A DNA stretch of 64,000 nt, from positions 2,542,001-2,606,000 of the forward strand of contig NZ_RBXT01000001.1 in assembly GCF_003635045.1 (NCBI RefSeq), given 5' to 3'. The notes below the pieces were generated by a model that ran no database searches, was not told where the DNA came from, and was given only the letters and a program-made list of their open reading frames with translations. Position numbers and translations under genes: made by a program. Within the stretch, counting starts at the first letter, position 1. The number at the start of each line of letters is the position of its first letter. Below are positions 41,842 to 49,457 of the stretch, in pieces. The DNA comes from Terracoccus luteus. Lineage in GTDB: Bacteria > Actinomycetota > Actinomycetes > Actinomycetales > Dermatophilaceae.

Positions 41842-41914
41842 TGTGAACCGCTTCACGAACTCTGTGACGAGTGTATTCCCGGGTTTTCCGGCTTGTCAGA
41901 TAAGGCGGACCTAA
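41842..41914 (-). promoter_or_regulatory. promoter with possible CRP-like and iron-box-like sites
   Basis: On the minus strand CTGACA (41899-41894), 18 nt and TACACT (41875-41870) form a good -35/-10 pair for the menJ-like gene and perhaps nuo. A 19-bp stretch at 41896-41914 overlaps the -35 and matches the DtxR/IdeR iron-box consensus, as I remember it, at 13 of 19 positions. TGTGA-N6-TCACG at 41842-41857 resembles a CRP/GlxR site just past the start point. The promoter is well supported; the two regulators are suggestions. Confidence 0.5.
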
Positions 41915-41975
41915 CCCGAGGGTGCCGAGCGGCCCGCACGGACCGCCGGGACCGTGCGGACCGGCATCCGGTGGC

Positions 41976-42668
41976 TCAGCGGCGCGTGGCCGTGTGCAGC
42001 GCGACGATGCCGCCCGTGAGGTTGGTCCAGCCCACCTGCGACCACCCGGCGCGCTGCAGGATGCCGGCCAGCTCGCCCTGCGGCGGCCACGCGCGGATCG
42101 ACTCGGCGAGGTACACGTACGACTCGGGGTTGCTCGAGGTGCGTCGCGCCACGGGGGGCAGCGCGCGCATGAGGTAGTTCGTGTAGACGGTACGGAAGAG
42201 CTTGTTCACCGGCTGGCTGAACTCGCAGACGACGAGCCGGCCCCCGGGGCGGGTGACACGCACGAACTCGCGCAGCGCGGACTCGGGGTCGCTGACGTTG
42301 CGCAGCCCGAAGCTCATCGTCACGACGTCGAAGCTCTCGTCGGCGAAGGGCAGGGCCATCGCGTCGGCGGCGGCGAAGGCCATGTCGGGGCGGCGGCGAC
42401 GCCCGACGCGCAGCATGCCCAGCGAGAAGTCGGCGGCCACGACGTCGATCTCGGCGTCGGCCCAGGGCTCGCTCGAGGTCCCGGTGCCGGCCGCGATGTC
42501 GAGCACCCGCTCCCCCGGGCGCGCCGCGACCGCCGTGACGACGGCGCGGCGCCAGAGCCGGTCCTGCCCGAGCGAGAGCACGTCGTTGGTGACGTCGTAG
42601 CGGTCGGCGACGGTGTCGAACATCGACGCGACGTCGACCGGCTTCTTGTCCAGCTGCGCTCGGGTCAT
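41976..42668 (-). CDS. menG: demethylmenaquinone methyltransferase
   Basis: Final step of menaquinone synthesis: SAM-dependent C-methylation of demethylmenaquinone. The 230 residues are of UbiE/MenG type: [29 protein letters not shown] at the N-terminus, SAM motif [12 protein letters not shown], and [25 protein letters not shown]. The C-terminus [10 protein letters not shown] is also typical. The ATG at 42668 matches the M. tuberculosis MenG start; an upstream in-frame ATG adds 9 unconserved residues. GAGGAT-N6 precedes the start. Confidence 0.95.
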   Translation of the reverse strand: MTRAQLDKKPVDVASMFDTVADRYDVTNDVLSLGQDRLWRRAVVTAVAARPGERVLDIAAGTGTSSEPWADAEIDVVAADFSLGMLRVGRRRRPDMAFAAADAMALPFADESFDVVTMSFGLRNVSDPESALREFVRVTRPGGRLVVCEFSQPVNKLFRTVYTNYLMRALPPVARRTSSNPESYVYLAESIRAWPPQGELAGILQRAGWSQVGWTNLTGGIVALHTATRR

Positions 42669-42731
42669 GACGGCATCCTCGCACTGCGGCCGCATCCCGC
42701 AGCGCGAGGACGTCGGTGGGGTCGGGTGCCG

Positions 42732-44024
42732 TCAGGGGGTGGGGCGCTGCGGGATGCGCCGCTGCACGAGCGGCGGCGCGCTGTAGGCGAGGTCGGCCTG
42801 CAGGGCCCGGTAGGCGGGCTTGGGCTGGTACCCGGTGTCGTAGATCGCGGCGAGCGCCTCCCGGCCGGGGCCGCTGCCGAAGTCCCACGTGTTGGTCCAG
42901 CTGTGGTTGTCGTCGAAGCCCCACACCGTGTACGAGATGCAGTGCCGGCTGGTGAGGCAGCCGGTGAGCAGCGCGCTGTAGTCGAACGCCTGGGCCTGCA
43001 GCAGCGGGTTGAGGGCGTCGGACGTGGCCTCGGCGGGCAGCAGGTTGCGCACGTCGACCTCGGTGAGGGCGGTGGCGACCCCGAGGCCGGCGAACCGCTC
43101 GAGGGTGTCGGCGATCTGGAACGCGGAGTAGTTGCCGTACCGCGTCGACAGGTGCGCCTGGCTGCCGACGCCGTCGATCGGCACGCCGTTCTCGCGCAGC
43201 CGCTTGACCATGCGGTAGACGAAGGCCGTCTTGTCGAGCGGCCCGCCGTCACCGAAGGCGTCGATGTTGTAGTCGTTGTAGAACAGCAGCGCCTTCGGGT
43301 CGGCCTCCCGCGCCCACCGGAAGGCGTCGGCCACGTAGCCGGGCCCGAGCTGCTCGGCCCAGAAGCCCTTGTAGCCGATGCGGCCGTCGACGGCGTCGTA
43401 GGAGTCGGTCACCGCCTCGTTGACGACGTCCCACTGCCAGACGCGTCCCTTGAAGTGGCGCACGGTGTCCTGGACGTGCTTCTTGAGGATGCCGCGCAGC
43501 TCGGCCCGGTCGATGGCGCCGGAGGCGACGCCCTCGGTGAGCCACGCCGGCAGCTGGTTGTTCCAGACGAGGACGTGGCCGCGCACCTTCTGGTCGTTGC
43601 GCTCGGCGAAGGCCATGAAGCGCTCGGCGGCCGACCAGTCGTAGGTGCCGCGCACGGGCTCGGTCACCTCCCACTTCATCGCGTTCTCGGCCGTGACGCT
43701 GGTGAACTCCGTCGACGCGATCGACCGGTAGCGCGGGTCGGTCAGGGCCGCAGGGTCGACCGCCGTGCCGATGGCGAGGTCATGGCGGGCGGCGAGGTCG
43801 CCGAGCGTGCGGCCCTGCGGCGTGCGGTCCTCGTGCACCGGTGCGGCCGACGCGGGCCCGGCCGGGCCCGCGGTGACGGTCACGGTGGCGGTCACGGCGG
43901 TGAGGGCGAGGCCCGCGAGCGTCGCGGCCAGGGCGCGGCCACGGCGACGGGGGTGGGTCGTGGTCCTGGTGCTGGTGGTGGTGCGGGTCGTGCGGCTGGC
44001 TCCGGGTGTGGAGGTACGGCTCAC
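42732..44024 (-). CDS. secreted endo-1,4-beta-xylanase, GH10
   Basis: A secreted glycoside hydrolase of 430 residues: signal peptide about 1-60 with a long Arg/Thr-rich n-region and cleavage near ASA-AP, then a single (beta/alpha)8 GH10 domain and no carbohydrate-binding module. Acid/base Glu is about E203 in WDVVNEA; the nucleophile is about E322 in ALTEVDVR. The usual WHSQ loop reads VWNNQLPAW, losing a conserved His that lines the -1 subsite, so specificity may differ. The start is GTG 44024 with AAGGGAG upstream. A LacI-type operator precedes it. It sits oddly between menG and menF. Confidence 0.88.
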   Translation of the reverse strand: MSRTSTPGASRTTRTTTSTRTTTHPRRRGRALAATLAGLALTAVTATVTVTAGPAGPASAAPVHEDRTPQGRTLGDLAARHDLAIGTAVDPAALTDPRYRSIASTEFTSVTAENAMKWEVTEPVRGTYDWSAAERFMAFAERNDQKVRGHVLVWNNQLPAWLTEGVASGAIDRAELRGILKKHVQDTVRHFKGRVWQWDVVNEAVTDSYDAVDGRIGYKGFWAEQLGPGYVADAFRWAREADPKALLFYNDYNIDAFGDGGPLDKTAFVYRMVKRLRENGVPIDGVGSQAHLSTRYGNYSAFQIADTLERFAGLGVATALTEVDVRNLLPAEATSDALNPLLQAQAFDYSALLTGCLTSRHCISYTVWGFDDNHSWTNTWDFGSGPGREALAAIYDTGYQPKPAYRALQADLAYSAPPLVQRRIPQRPTP

Positions 44025-44061
44025 GGGTGCTCCCTTGCACGGTGGCTGTCGTCGTCGACAT

Positions 44062-44075
44062 CGTTGTCGATAACG
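44062..44075. promoter_or_regulatory. LacI-family-like operator upstream of the xylanase
   Basis: CGTTGTCGATAACG is a 14-bp near-palindrome with a central CG (5 of 7 pairs match, plus a flanking AACGTT). It lies 38 bp before the xylanase start in the divergent xylanase/menF spacer. Such A/T-flanked CG-centred dyads are typical of LacI-family sugar repressors. No repressor gene is in the window. Confidence 0.5.
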
Positions 44076-44166
44076 TTTTCTAGAGTGACGGCGACGGTAC
44101 GTGGTGACGCGCACCACGGCAAGAGGTCCGGGGCGGCCGGCCGGCCCGCGGCCTAAGGTGGAACCG

Positions 44167-45459
44167 ATGTCCATGCAGCCCGCCTCCCGCGCGACACCGG
44201 TGAGCGTCGTCGTGCGCACGGCGGCCCTCGACGACGCCGGCTCGCTGCTCGAGCACCTGCCCGCCGACGTCCCCCACGACGAGCTCGTGTCGTGGGTGCG
44301 CCGCGGCGACGGCCTCGTCGGCTGGGGCGAGGCCCTCGTGCTCGAGACGTCCGGCCCGTCCCGCTTCGCGGAGGCCGAGGCCTGGTGGGACCGGGTGCGT
44401 GTGGGCGCCGCTGTGCGCAACGAGGTGGGCGTCCCCGGCAGCGGCCTCGTCTGCTTCGGCTCCTTCCCCTTCTCCGACGACTCGAACGAGCCCGCGCGGC
44501 TCGTCGTGCCCTCGACCGTCGTCGGTCGCCGCGAGGGTCGCTCGTGGGTGACGCGCACGACCCTCGAGCCGCAGCTCTCCCCCCTCGGCCTGCCCGAGCC
44601 GTCGCCGCCGCCCGACGCCCCGACCGACCTCGCCTTCGCCGACGGCGACGTCTCCCCGTCCGACTACGCGCACGCCGTCGCCGAGGCGGTCGCGCGCATC
44701 GCCGCGGGTGAGATCGACAAGGTCGTCCTGGCACGCGACCTCGTGGCCACGTCGTCGACGCCGATCGACCCCCGGTGGCTGCTGCGCCGGCTGGCGGAGA
44801 GCTACGAGAACACGTGGGTCTTCGCCGTGGCCGGGCTCGTCGGCGCGACCCCCGAGCTGCTCGTGCGTCGCGACAAGGGGCTCATCACGTCGCGGGTGCT
44901 CGCCGGCACGATCCGCCGCACCGGCGACGACGAGGCCGACCTCGCGCTGGCGGGCTCGCTCGCCCGGTCGTCGAAGGACCTCGAGGAGCACGAGTACGCG
45001 GTGCGGTCGGTGGCCGACGCGCTGGCCCCGCACAGCTCGTCGATGAACGTGCCGGAGTCGCCCTTCGTGCTCCACCTGCCTAACGTCATGCACCTCGCCA
45101 CCGACGTCGCCGCGGTGAGCGCCGACGACGCCTCCTCCCTCGCCCTCGCCGCCTCGCTGCACCCGTCCGCCGCGGTCGGTGGCACGCCGACCGCGGCGGC
45201 GGTGCGGCTCATCGGCGAGCTCGAGCACATGGACCGCGGTCGCTACGCCGGCCCCGTCGGCTGGATGGACGGCAACGGCGACGGCGCCTGGGGCATCGCC
45301 CTGCGCAGCGGCGCCATCGACCGTGACGACCCCCGGCAGATCCGGCTCTACGCCGGCTGCGGCATCGTCGCCGGGTCCGACCCCGAGTCGGAGGTCGCCG
45401 AGTCGACCGCCAAGCTCATCCCGATGCGCGACGCCCTCGCGCCCGACCACCACGCGTGA
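44167..45459 (+). CDS. menF: isochorismate synthase
   Basis: Converts chorismate to isochorismate, the entry step to menaquinone. The 430 residues end in the chorismate-utilising domain: EIDKVVLARDLVA, STPELLV-like ATPELLVRRDKGLITSRVLAGTIRR, LHPSAAVGGTPTAAA and YAGPVGWMDGNGDGAWGIALR. The catalytic Lys of the first motif is present. The ATG at 44167 follows TAAGGT-N7, which could be both AAGGTGG ribosome site and a leaderless -10 box. The upstream in-frame GTG at 44101 is rejected for lack of conservation. Confidence 0.93.
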   Translation: MSMQPASRATPVSVVVRTAALDDAGSLLEHLPADVPHDELVSWVRRGDGLVGWGEALVLETSGPSRFAEAEAWWDRVRVGAAVRNEVGVPGSGLVCFGSFPFSDDSNEPARLVVPSTVVGRREGRSWVTRTTLEPQLSPLGLPEPSPPPDAPTDLAFADGDVSPSDYAHAVAEAVARIAAGEIDKVVLARDLVATSSTPIDPRWLLRRLAESYENTWVFAVAGLVGATPELLVRRDKGLITSRVLAGTIRRTGDDEADLALAGSLARSSKDLEEHEYAVRSVADALAPHSSSMNVPESPFVLHLPNVMHLATDVAAVSADDASSLALAASLHPSAAVGGTPTAAAVRLIGELEHMDRGRYAGPVGWMDGNGDGAWGIALRSGAIDRDDPRQIRLYAGCGIVAGSDPESEVAESTAKLIPMRDALAPDHHA

Positions 45460-45466
45460 GGTGGCC

Positions 45467-47179
45467 GTGAACGACGAGGCGGATGCCGGTGGGCCGCGTC
45501 CGGCGTTCGCGCTCGCCCTCGCGCTGGTGCAGCGGCTCTGGGCGGGCGGGGTCCGCGACGTCGTGCTCGCCCCGGGCTCGCGGTCGGCGCCGCTCGCGCT
45601 CGTGCTCGACGCCGCCGACCGCGCCGGTGACCTGCGCCTGCACGTGCGGGTCGACGAGCGGTCGGCCGGCTTCCTCGCCCTCGGTCTCAGCGTCGGCTCG
45701 CACGCACCGGTCGCCGTCGTCACGACGTCGGGCACCGCGGTCGGCAACCTCCTGCCCGCCGTCATGGAGGCCTCGCACAGCGGCCGGCGGGTCGTCGTCG
45801 TCAGCGCCGACCGGCCCGCGCGGCTGCGGGGAACCGGAGCGAACCAGACGACCCTGCAGGCCGGCCTATACGGCGTCTTCGCCCCGTGCCACGACCTCGA
45901 GCCGGGCACGGACGACGACGAGCTCGACGCCGCCGTCGACGCCGCCCTCGCCCGACGCGGGCCGTCGCAGCTCAACGTGCAGCTCGACGGGCCGCTCGTG
46001 CCGCAGGACGACGACCCCGCGACGTGGTGGGCGCGCCCGACCCGGCTGCCCGGCATCCGCTCGGCCGAGGCCGGCGTTGACGAGGACGGTGGGGGCTCAT
46101 CGCAAGAGACCGTCACCCTCCCCCGCGGCCCGCGGACGGTCGTCGTGGCCGGCGACGACGCCGGCCCGGCGGCGCGGCTGCTCGCCGAGGCTGCGGGCTG
46201 GCCGTTGCTGGCCGAGCCGACGTCGGGGGCGCGCATCGGCGAGCACGCCGTGCGCACCTACCGGCTGCTGCTCGGCACCGCGCTGCGCGAGCGCGTCGAG
46301 CGGGTGGTGGTCGTCGGGCACCCGACGCTCTCCCGGCCGGTGACCTCGCTCATCAGCGACGGAAGCCTCGAGGTGCTCGCCGTGCGCGGGCCCGCCGGCA
46401 CGGCCACCGACCCGGGGCGGGTGGCGAGGGTGCTCGACGCGGTGCCCACGGTCGCGCCGTCCTCGGGCGAGCACGACGCGTCAGACCGGGCGTGGCTGGA
46501 GGCGTGGCGCACCGCCGACCGCGCGCTGTCGCAGGCGGTCGACGACCACGTCGCGGGCGAGCCGGCCGGTGAGCTCTCACCGCTGTCGGTGGCGGCGGCG
46601 GTGGGCCGGGCGGTGACGGCGGGCGCGACCTTCGTCGTCGGCTCGTCGAACCCGGTGCGCGACCTCGACGTGATGGCTCAGCCGTGGCCGCCGCACGAAC
46701 GACGGCTCGTCGTCGGCAACCGCGGGCTTGCCGGCATCGACGGCCTCGTCTCCACGGCGGTCGGGGTGGCACTCGGCCGCGAGCACGCCTCCAGGACGGT
46801 CGCGTTCGTCGGCGACCTCACCTTCCTGCACGACACCAACGGCCTGCTCGTCGGGCAGGGCCAGCGGCGCCCGCTGCTGACGATCGTCGTGCTCAGCGAC
46901 GACGGCGGCGCGATCTTCAGCACCCTCGAGCAGGGCGACCAGCGGTTCGCGGACTCCTTCGAGCGGGTGTTCGCCACGCCCCACGGCACCGATCTCGGGG
47001 CGCTGTGCGCGGCCCACCACGTGTCGCACGAGCGGGTGCACGACCTCCCCCGGCTGGAGTCTGCGCTCGCCGAGCAGCCGAGCGGCATCCGGGTGCTCGA
47101 GGTGGTCGTGTCGCGGGCCGGGCGTCGCAGCGAGGCCCGCCGGCTGGTCGACCTCGCCCGCCGGCTCGACCTCGCCTGA
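45467..47179 (+). CDS. menD: 2-succinyl-5-enolpyruvyl-6-hydroxy-3-cyclohexene-1-carboxylate synthase
   Basis: ThDP-dependent enzyme joining isochorismate and 2-oxoglutarate; the 2-oxoglutarate requirement overlaps with KorAB. The 570 residues contain DVVLAPGSRSAPLAL (about 27-41), VRVDERSAGFLALGLS, and the C-terminal ThDP region LVVGNRGLAGIDGLVSTAVG with SDDGGAIFSTLEQG. The start is GTG 45467 with GAGG 5 nt upstream, 7 bp after menF; GTG 45461 is an alternative. Convergent with the BKACE gene, with only 4 bp between stops. Confidence 0.94.
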   Translation: MNDEADAGGPRPAFALALALVQRLWAGGVRDVVLAPGSRSAPLALVLDAADRAGDLRLHVRVDERSAGFLALGLSVGSHAPVAVVTTSGTAVGNLLPAVMEASHSGRRVVVVSADRPARLRGTGANQTTLQAGLYGVFAPCHDLEPGTDDDELDAAVDAALARRGPSQLNVQLDGPLVPQDDDPATWWARPTRLPGIRSAEAGVDEDGGGSSQETVTLPRGPRTVVVAGDDAGPAARLLAEAAGWPLLAEPTSGARIGEHAVRTYRLLLGTALRERVERVVVVGHPTLSRPVTSLISDGSLEVLAVRGPAGTATDPGRVARVLDAVPTVAPSSGEHDASDRAWLEAWRTADRALSQAVDDHVAGEPAGELSPLSVAAAVGRAVTAGATFVVGSSNPVRDLDVMAQPWPPHERRLVVGNRGLAGIDGLVSTAVGVALGREHASRTVAFVGDLTFLHDTNGLLVGQGQRRPLLTIVVLSDDGGAIFSTLEQGDQRFADSFERVFATPHGTDLGALCAAHHVSHERVHDLPRLESALAEQPSGIRVLEVVVSRAGRRSEARRLVDLARRLDLA

Positions 47180-47188
47180 GACGTCAGG
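47175..47188. terminator. hairpin of convergent stop codons, menD/BKACE
   Basis: CCTGA-GACG-TCAGG contains both stop codons, one on each arm. It is too short to be a strong terminator alone; it mirrors the gntR/ggt junction. Confidence 0.25.
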
Positions 47189-47936
47189 GCGGTGGCCACT
47201 GCGACGGGGTGCCGCCCTCGGTGCGCAGGGCCTCGGTGACGAGGGCGGCGTTGTCGTGGGCCTCGCGACCGGTGGGCAGCAGAAGGGTGTCCTCGAGCCC
47301 GATGCGGACGTCGTGACCCGCGGCCTGCGCCCAGCGCAGCACGGGCCAGGCCCAGTGCCTCTCACCGTGGACGACGAGTGGGGCGGTGCGCATGCCGAGG
47401 GCGGCGAGGACGCGGTCGGCCGCCCACCGCCCGTCGGAGCCGGGACTGACGCCGGGCATGAGCTCGACGAGCACGCGCTCGACCTCGAACGGCCAGTTGG
47501 TGGCGACGAAACGGGAGGCGGCGTACGGGGTCCAGATGCCCGCCTCGACGCCGATCCCACTGTCGCGCAACGCTTCCGCGACCTCGGCCGCGCCCTCCTC
47601 GTGCCAGTTGACGCTGGCGCAATCGGGCCCGCCCTTGTCGGCCGTCGGCCACTCCGCGATGTGCGCCGCCTTGGCCCGGGCGTTCTCGACGATGCCGTCG
47701 CGCGTGGAGACGCTGATGCGCACGTCGGGCAGCCGTCGGCGGATGGCGAGGCACGCTGAGACGATGTGCCGGGTGTCGAGTGTCTCGGCGCCCCAGTCGT
47801 CGCGCGGGTGGACGTGCACCATGAAGGCGCCGGCCTCGACCGCCCCGGCCGCCGCGGCGGCGAGCTCGGCCGGGTTGACGGGCACGCGCGGGTGCTCGCC
47901 CTTGGTGCGGGAGCCGTTGAGGCAGGCCTTGATCAT
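47184..47936 (-). CDS. BKACE family beta-keto acid cleavage enzyme (DUF849)
   Basis: These Zn-dependent enzymes condense a beta-keto acid with acetyl-CoA and split it into a new acyl-CoA and acetoacetate; the founder is 3-keto-5-aminohexanoate cleavage enzyme. The 250 residues show the metal motif AFMVHVHPRDDWG (about 40-52), the start MIKACLNGSRTKGEHP, and VRIGLEDTLLLPTG near 225 with the conserved Glu-Asp. It is shorter than the usual 270-310. The ATG overlaps the menC stop by ATGA, coupling it to menaquinone genes. No BKACE step is known in that pathway, so its substrate is open. Confidence 0.85.
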   Translation of the reverse strand: MIKACLNGSRTKGEHPRVPVNPAELAAAAAGAVEAGAFMVHVHPRDDWGAETLDTRHIVSACLAIRRRLPDVRISVSTRDGIVENARAKAAHIAEWPTADKGGPDCASVNWHEEGAAEVAEALRDSGIGVEAGIWTPYAASRFVATNWPFEVERVLVELMPGVSPGSDGRWAADRVLAALGMRTAPLVVHGERHWAWPVLRWAQAAGHDVRIGLEDTLLLPTGREAHDNAALVTEALRTEGGTPSQWPPP

Positions 47937-48958
47937 GGCCGGGACGCGAGCCGCGACAGGGCGAGCGGGAGGCAGCGGGCGAGGCGCTCGCGCCACCACT
48001 GGTCTCGGTCGGCGGGGGCAGCGGCCCGGCTGAGCAGGTCGGGGTCGGGCGTGACGCGTCCGGGGTGCAGCAGACCGCGGACGGGCACGACCGGCGGGTC
48101 GACGACGTCGTGCTCGAGCAGGCCGACGGTGCCGAGGCCGCAGGCGAACGTCAGGTCGGGCAGGGCGGCGGCGAGGGCGACCCCGGCGGAGATGCCCACA
48201 CCGGTGTCGAGGGCGGAGGAGACGACGGCCGGCAGCCCGCACGCGTCGATGATCTCGAGTGCGGGACCGACGCCACCCAGCGGCGCCACCTTGACGACGA
48301 CGACGTCGGCCGCCTCGAGCCGGGCCACCCGGAGGGGGTCGTCGGCCTTGCGGATCGACTCGTCGGCGGCGACGCGCACGTCGATGCCGTTGCGGGCCAG
48401 CGTCTTTCGCAGCTGGGCCAGCTCGTCGACGGTGCGGCACGGCTGCTCGGCGTACTCGAGGCCATACCGGGACAGCCGGGCGAGGGCGTCGACGGCGGTG
48501 TCGAGGTCCCAGTGACCGTTGGCGTCGACGCGGATGCCGGCCGACGAGCCCATCGCCTCGCGCACGGCGGCCACGCGGTCGACGTCGTCGTCGACGGACT
48601 GACCGGGCTCGGCCACCTTGACCTTGGCCGTGGTGCAGCCGTCGAACCGCGCGAGGACGGCCGGTACGGCATCCGGCGTGACGGCGGGGACGGTCGCGTT
48701 GACGGCCACCGCGTCACGTCGGGGCTCCGGCCACGACGACCACCCGGACTCCAGCGCCGCGGCCAGCCACCGGCTCGACTCCTCGTCGTCGTACTCGACG
48801 AACGGGGAGAACTCGCCCCACCCGTGAGGACCCTCGAGCAGCAGCGCCTCGCGGGTGGTGATGCCGCGGAAACGGGTGCGCATCGGGAGGCTGACGACGT
48901 GGGCGCCGGCCACGAGAGCCGAGGCGTCGGGGAGGCGGTCCGTGTCGACGGCGCCCAT
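47933..48958 (-). CDS. menC: o-succinylbenzoate synthase
   Basis: An enolase-superfamily dehydratase of the menaquinone pathway, 341 residues. The catalytic Lys pair is in TAKVKVAE, metal ligands in RVDANGHWD, LEYAEQP and VAADESI, and the second-half Lys in DVVVVKVAPLGGV. The N-terminus FRGITTREALLLEGPHGWGEFSPF matches actinobacterial MenC. The ATG at 48958 is 13 bp beyond the Nudix stop; the upstream open frame is shadow. It is translated together with the BKACE gene. Confidence 0.92.
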   Translation of the reverse strand: MGAVDTDRLPDASALVAGAHVVSLPMRTRFRGITTREALLLEGPHGWGEFSPFVEYDDEESSRWLAAALESGWSSWPEPRRDAVAVNATVPAVTPDAVPAVLARFDGCTTAKVKVAEPGQSVDDDVDRVAAVREAMGSSAGIRVDANGHWDLDTAVDALARLSRYGLEYAEQPCRTVDELAQLRKTLARNGIDVRVAADESIRKADDPLRVARLEAADVVVVKVAPLGGVGPALEIIDACGLPAVVSSALDTGVGISAGVALAAALPDLTFACGLGTVGLLEHDVVDPPVVPVRGLLHPGRVTPDPDLLSRAAAPADRDQWWRERLARCLPLALSRLASRP

Positions 48959-48971
48959 GCCGGCGAGCCGC

Positions 48972-49448
48972 TCAGCCCAGCCGGACGTCGCCGGGCGCGG
49001 CCAGCGCGCAGGCGATGCGCTCGGTGAAGACGGGGCGCATGTCGGGCAGGTCGTCGAGGTCGAACCACCCGGCGTCGGTGGCCTCGTCGTCGCCCGGGGT
49101 CGGGTCTCCCGACACCCACCGGCAGCGGAAGGTGTGGTCGAGGTACTGGGCGATATCGCCGTTCTGGTGAGTGACGACCGGTGTCGCCCGGACCCACACG
49201 AGCCGCTCGACCTCCGCGACGACGCTGGCCTCCTCGAGCACCTCGCGCACGGCGGCGACGTGGGGGTTCTCACCGGGGTCGACGATGCCGGTGACGGGCG
49301 TCCAGGCGCCGTCGTCGCTGCGGCGGATGAGCAGCACCTGCGTGCCCCGCTCGCCCTCGCGGAGCACGACCGCGGTGATGCCAGGCAGCCACAGGAGGTC
49401 GTGCCCGATGCGCTCACGCAGCTCGACGATGAACGGTGGGATGGGCAC
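48972..49448 (-). CDS. Nudix hydrolase
   Basis: A cytosolic pyrophosphohydrolase of 158 residues. The Nudix box is GIVDPGENPHVAAVREVLEEASV (about 54-76), matching G-x5-E-x7-REUxEE with the usual final Gly replaced by Ala-Ser. Substrate is unknown. The start is GTG 49448 with TAGGGT exactly 6 nt upstream and no Shine-Dalgarno, suggesting a leaderless mRNA. It is followed by menC on the same strand. Confidence 0.88.
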   Translation of the reverse strand: MPIPPFIVELRERIGHDLLWLPGITAVVLREGERGTQVLLIRRSDDGAWTPVTGIVDPGENPHVAAVREVLEEASVVAEVERLVWVRATPVVTHQNGDIAQYLDHTFRCRWVSGDPTPGDDEATDAGWFDLDDLPDMRPVFTERIACALAAPGDVRLG

Positions 49449-49457
49449 GTCTCGACC

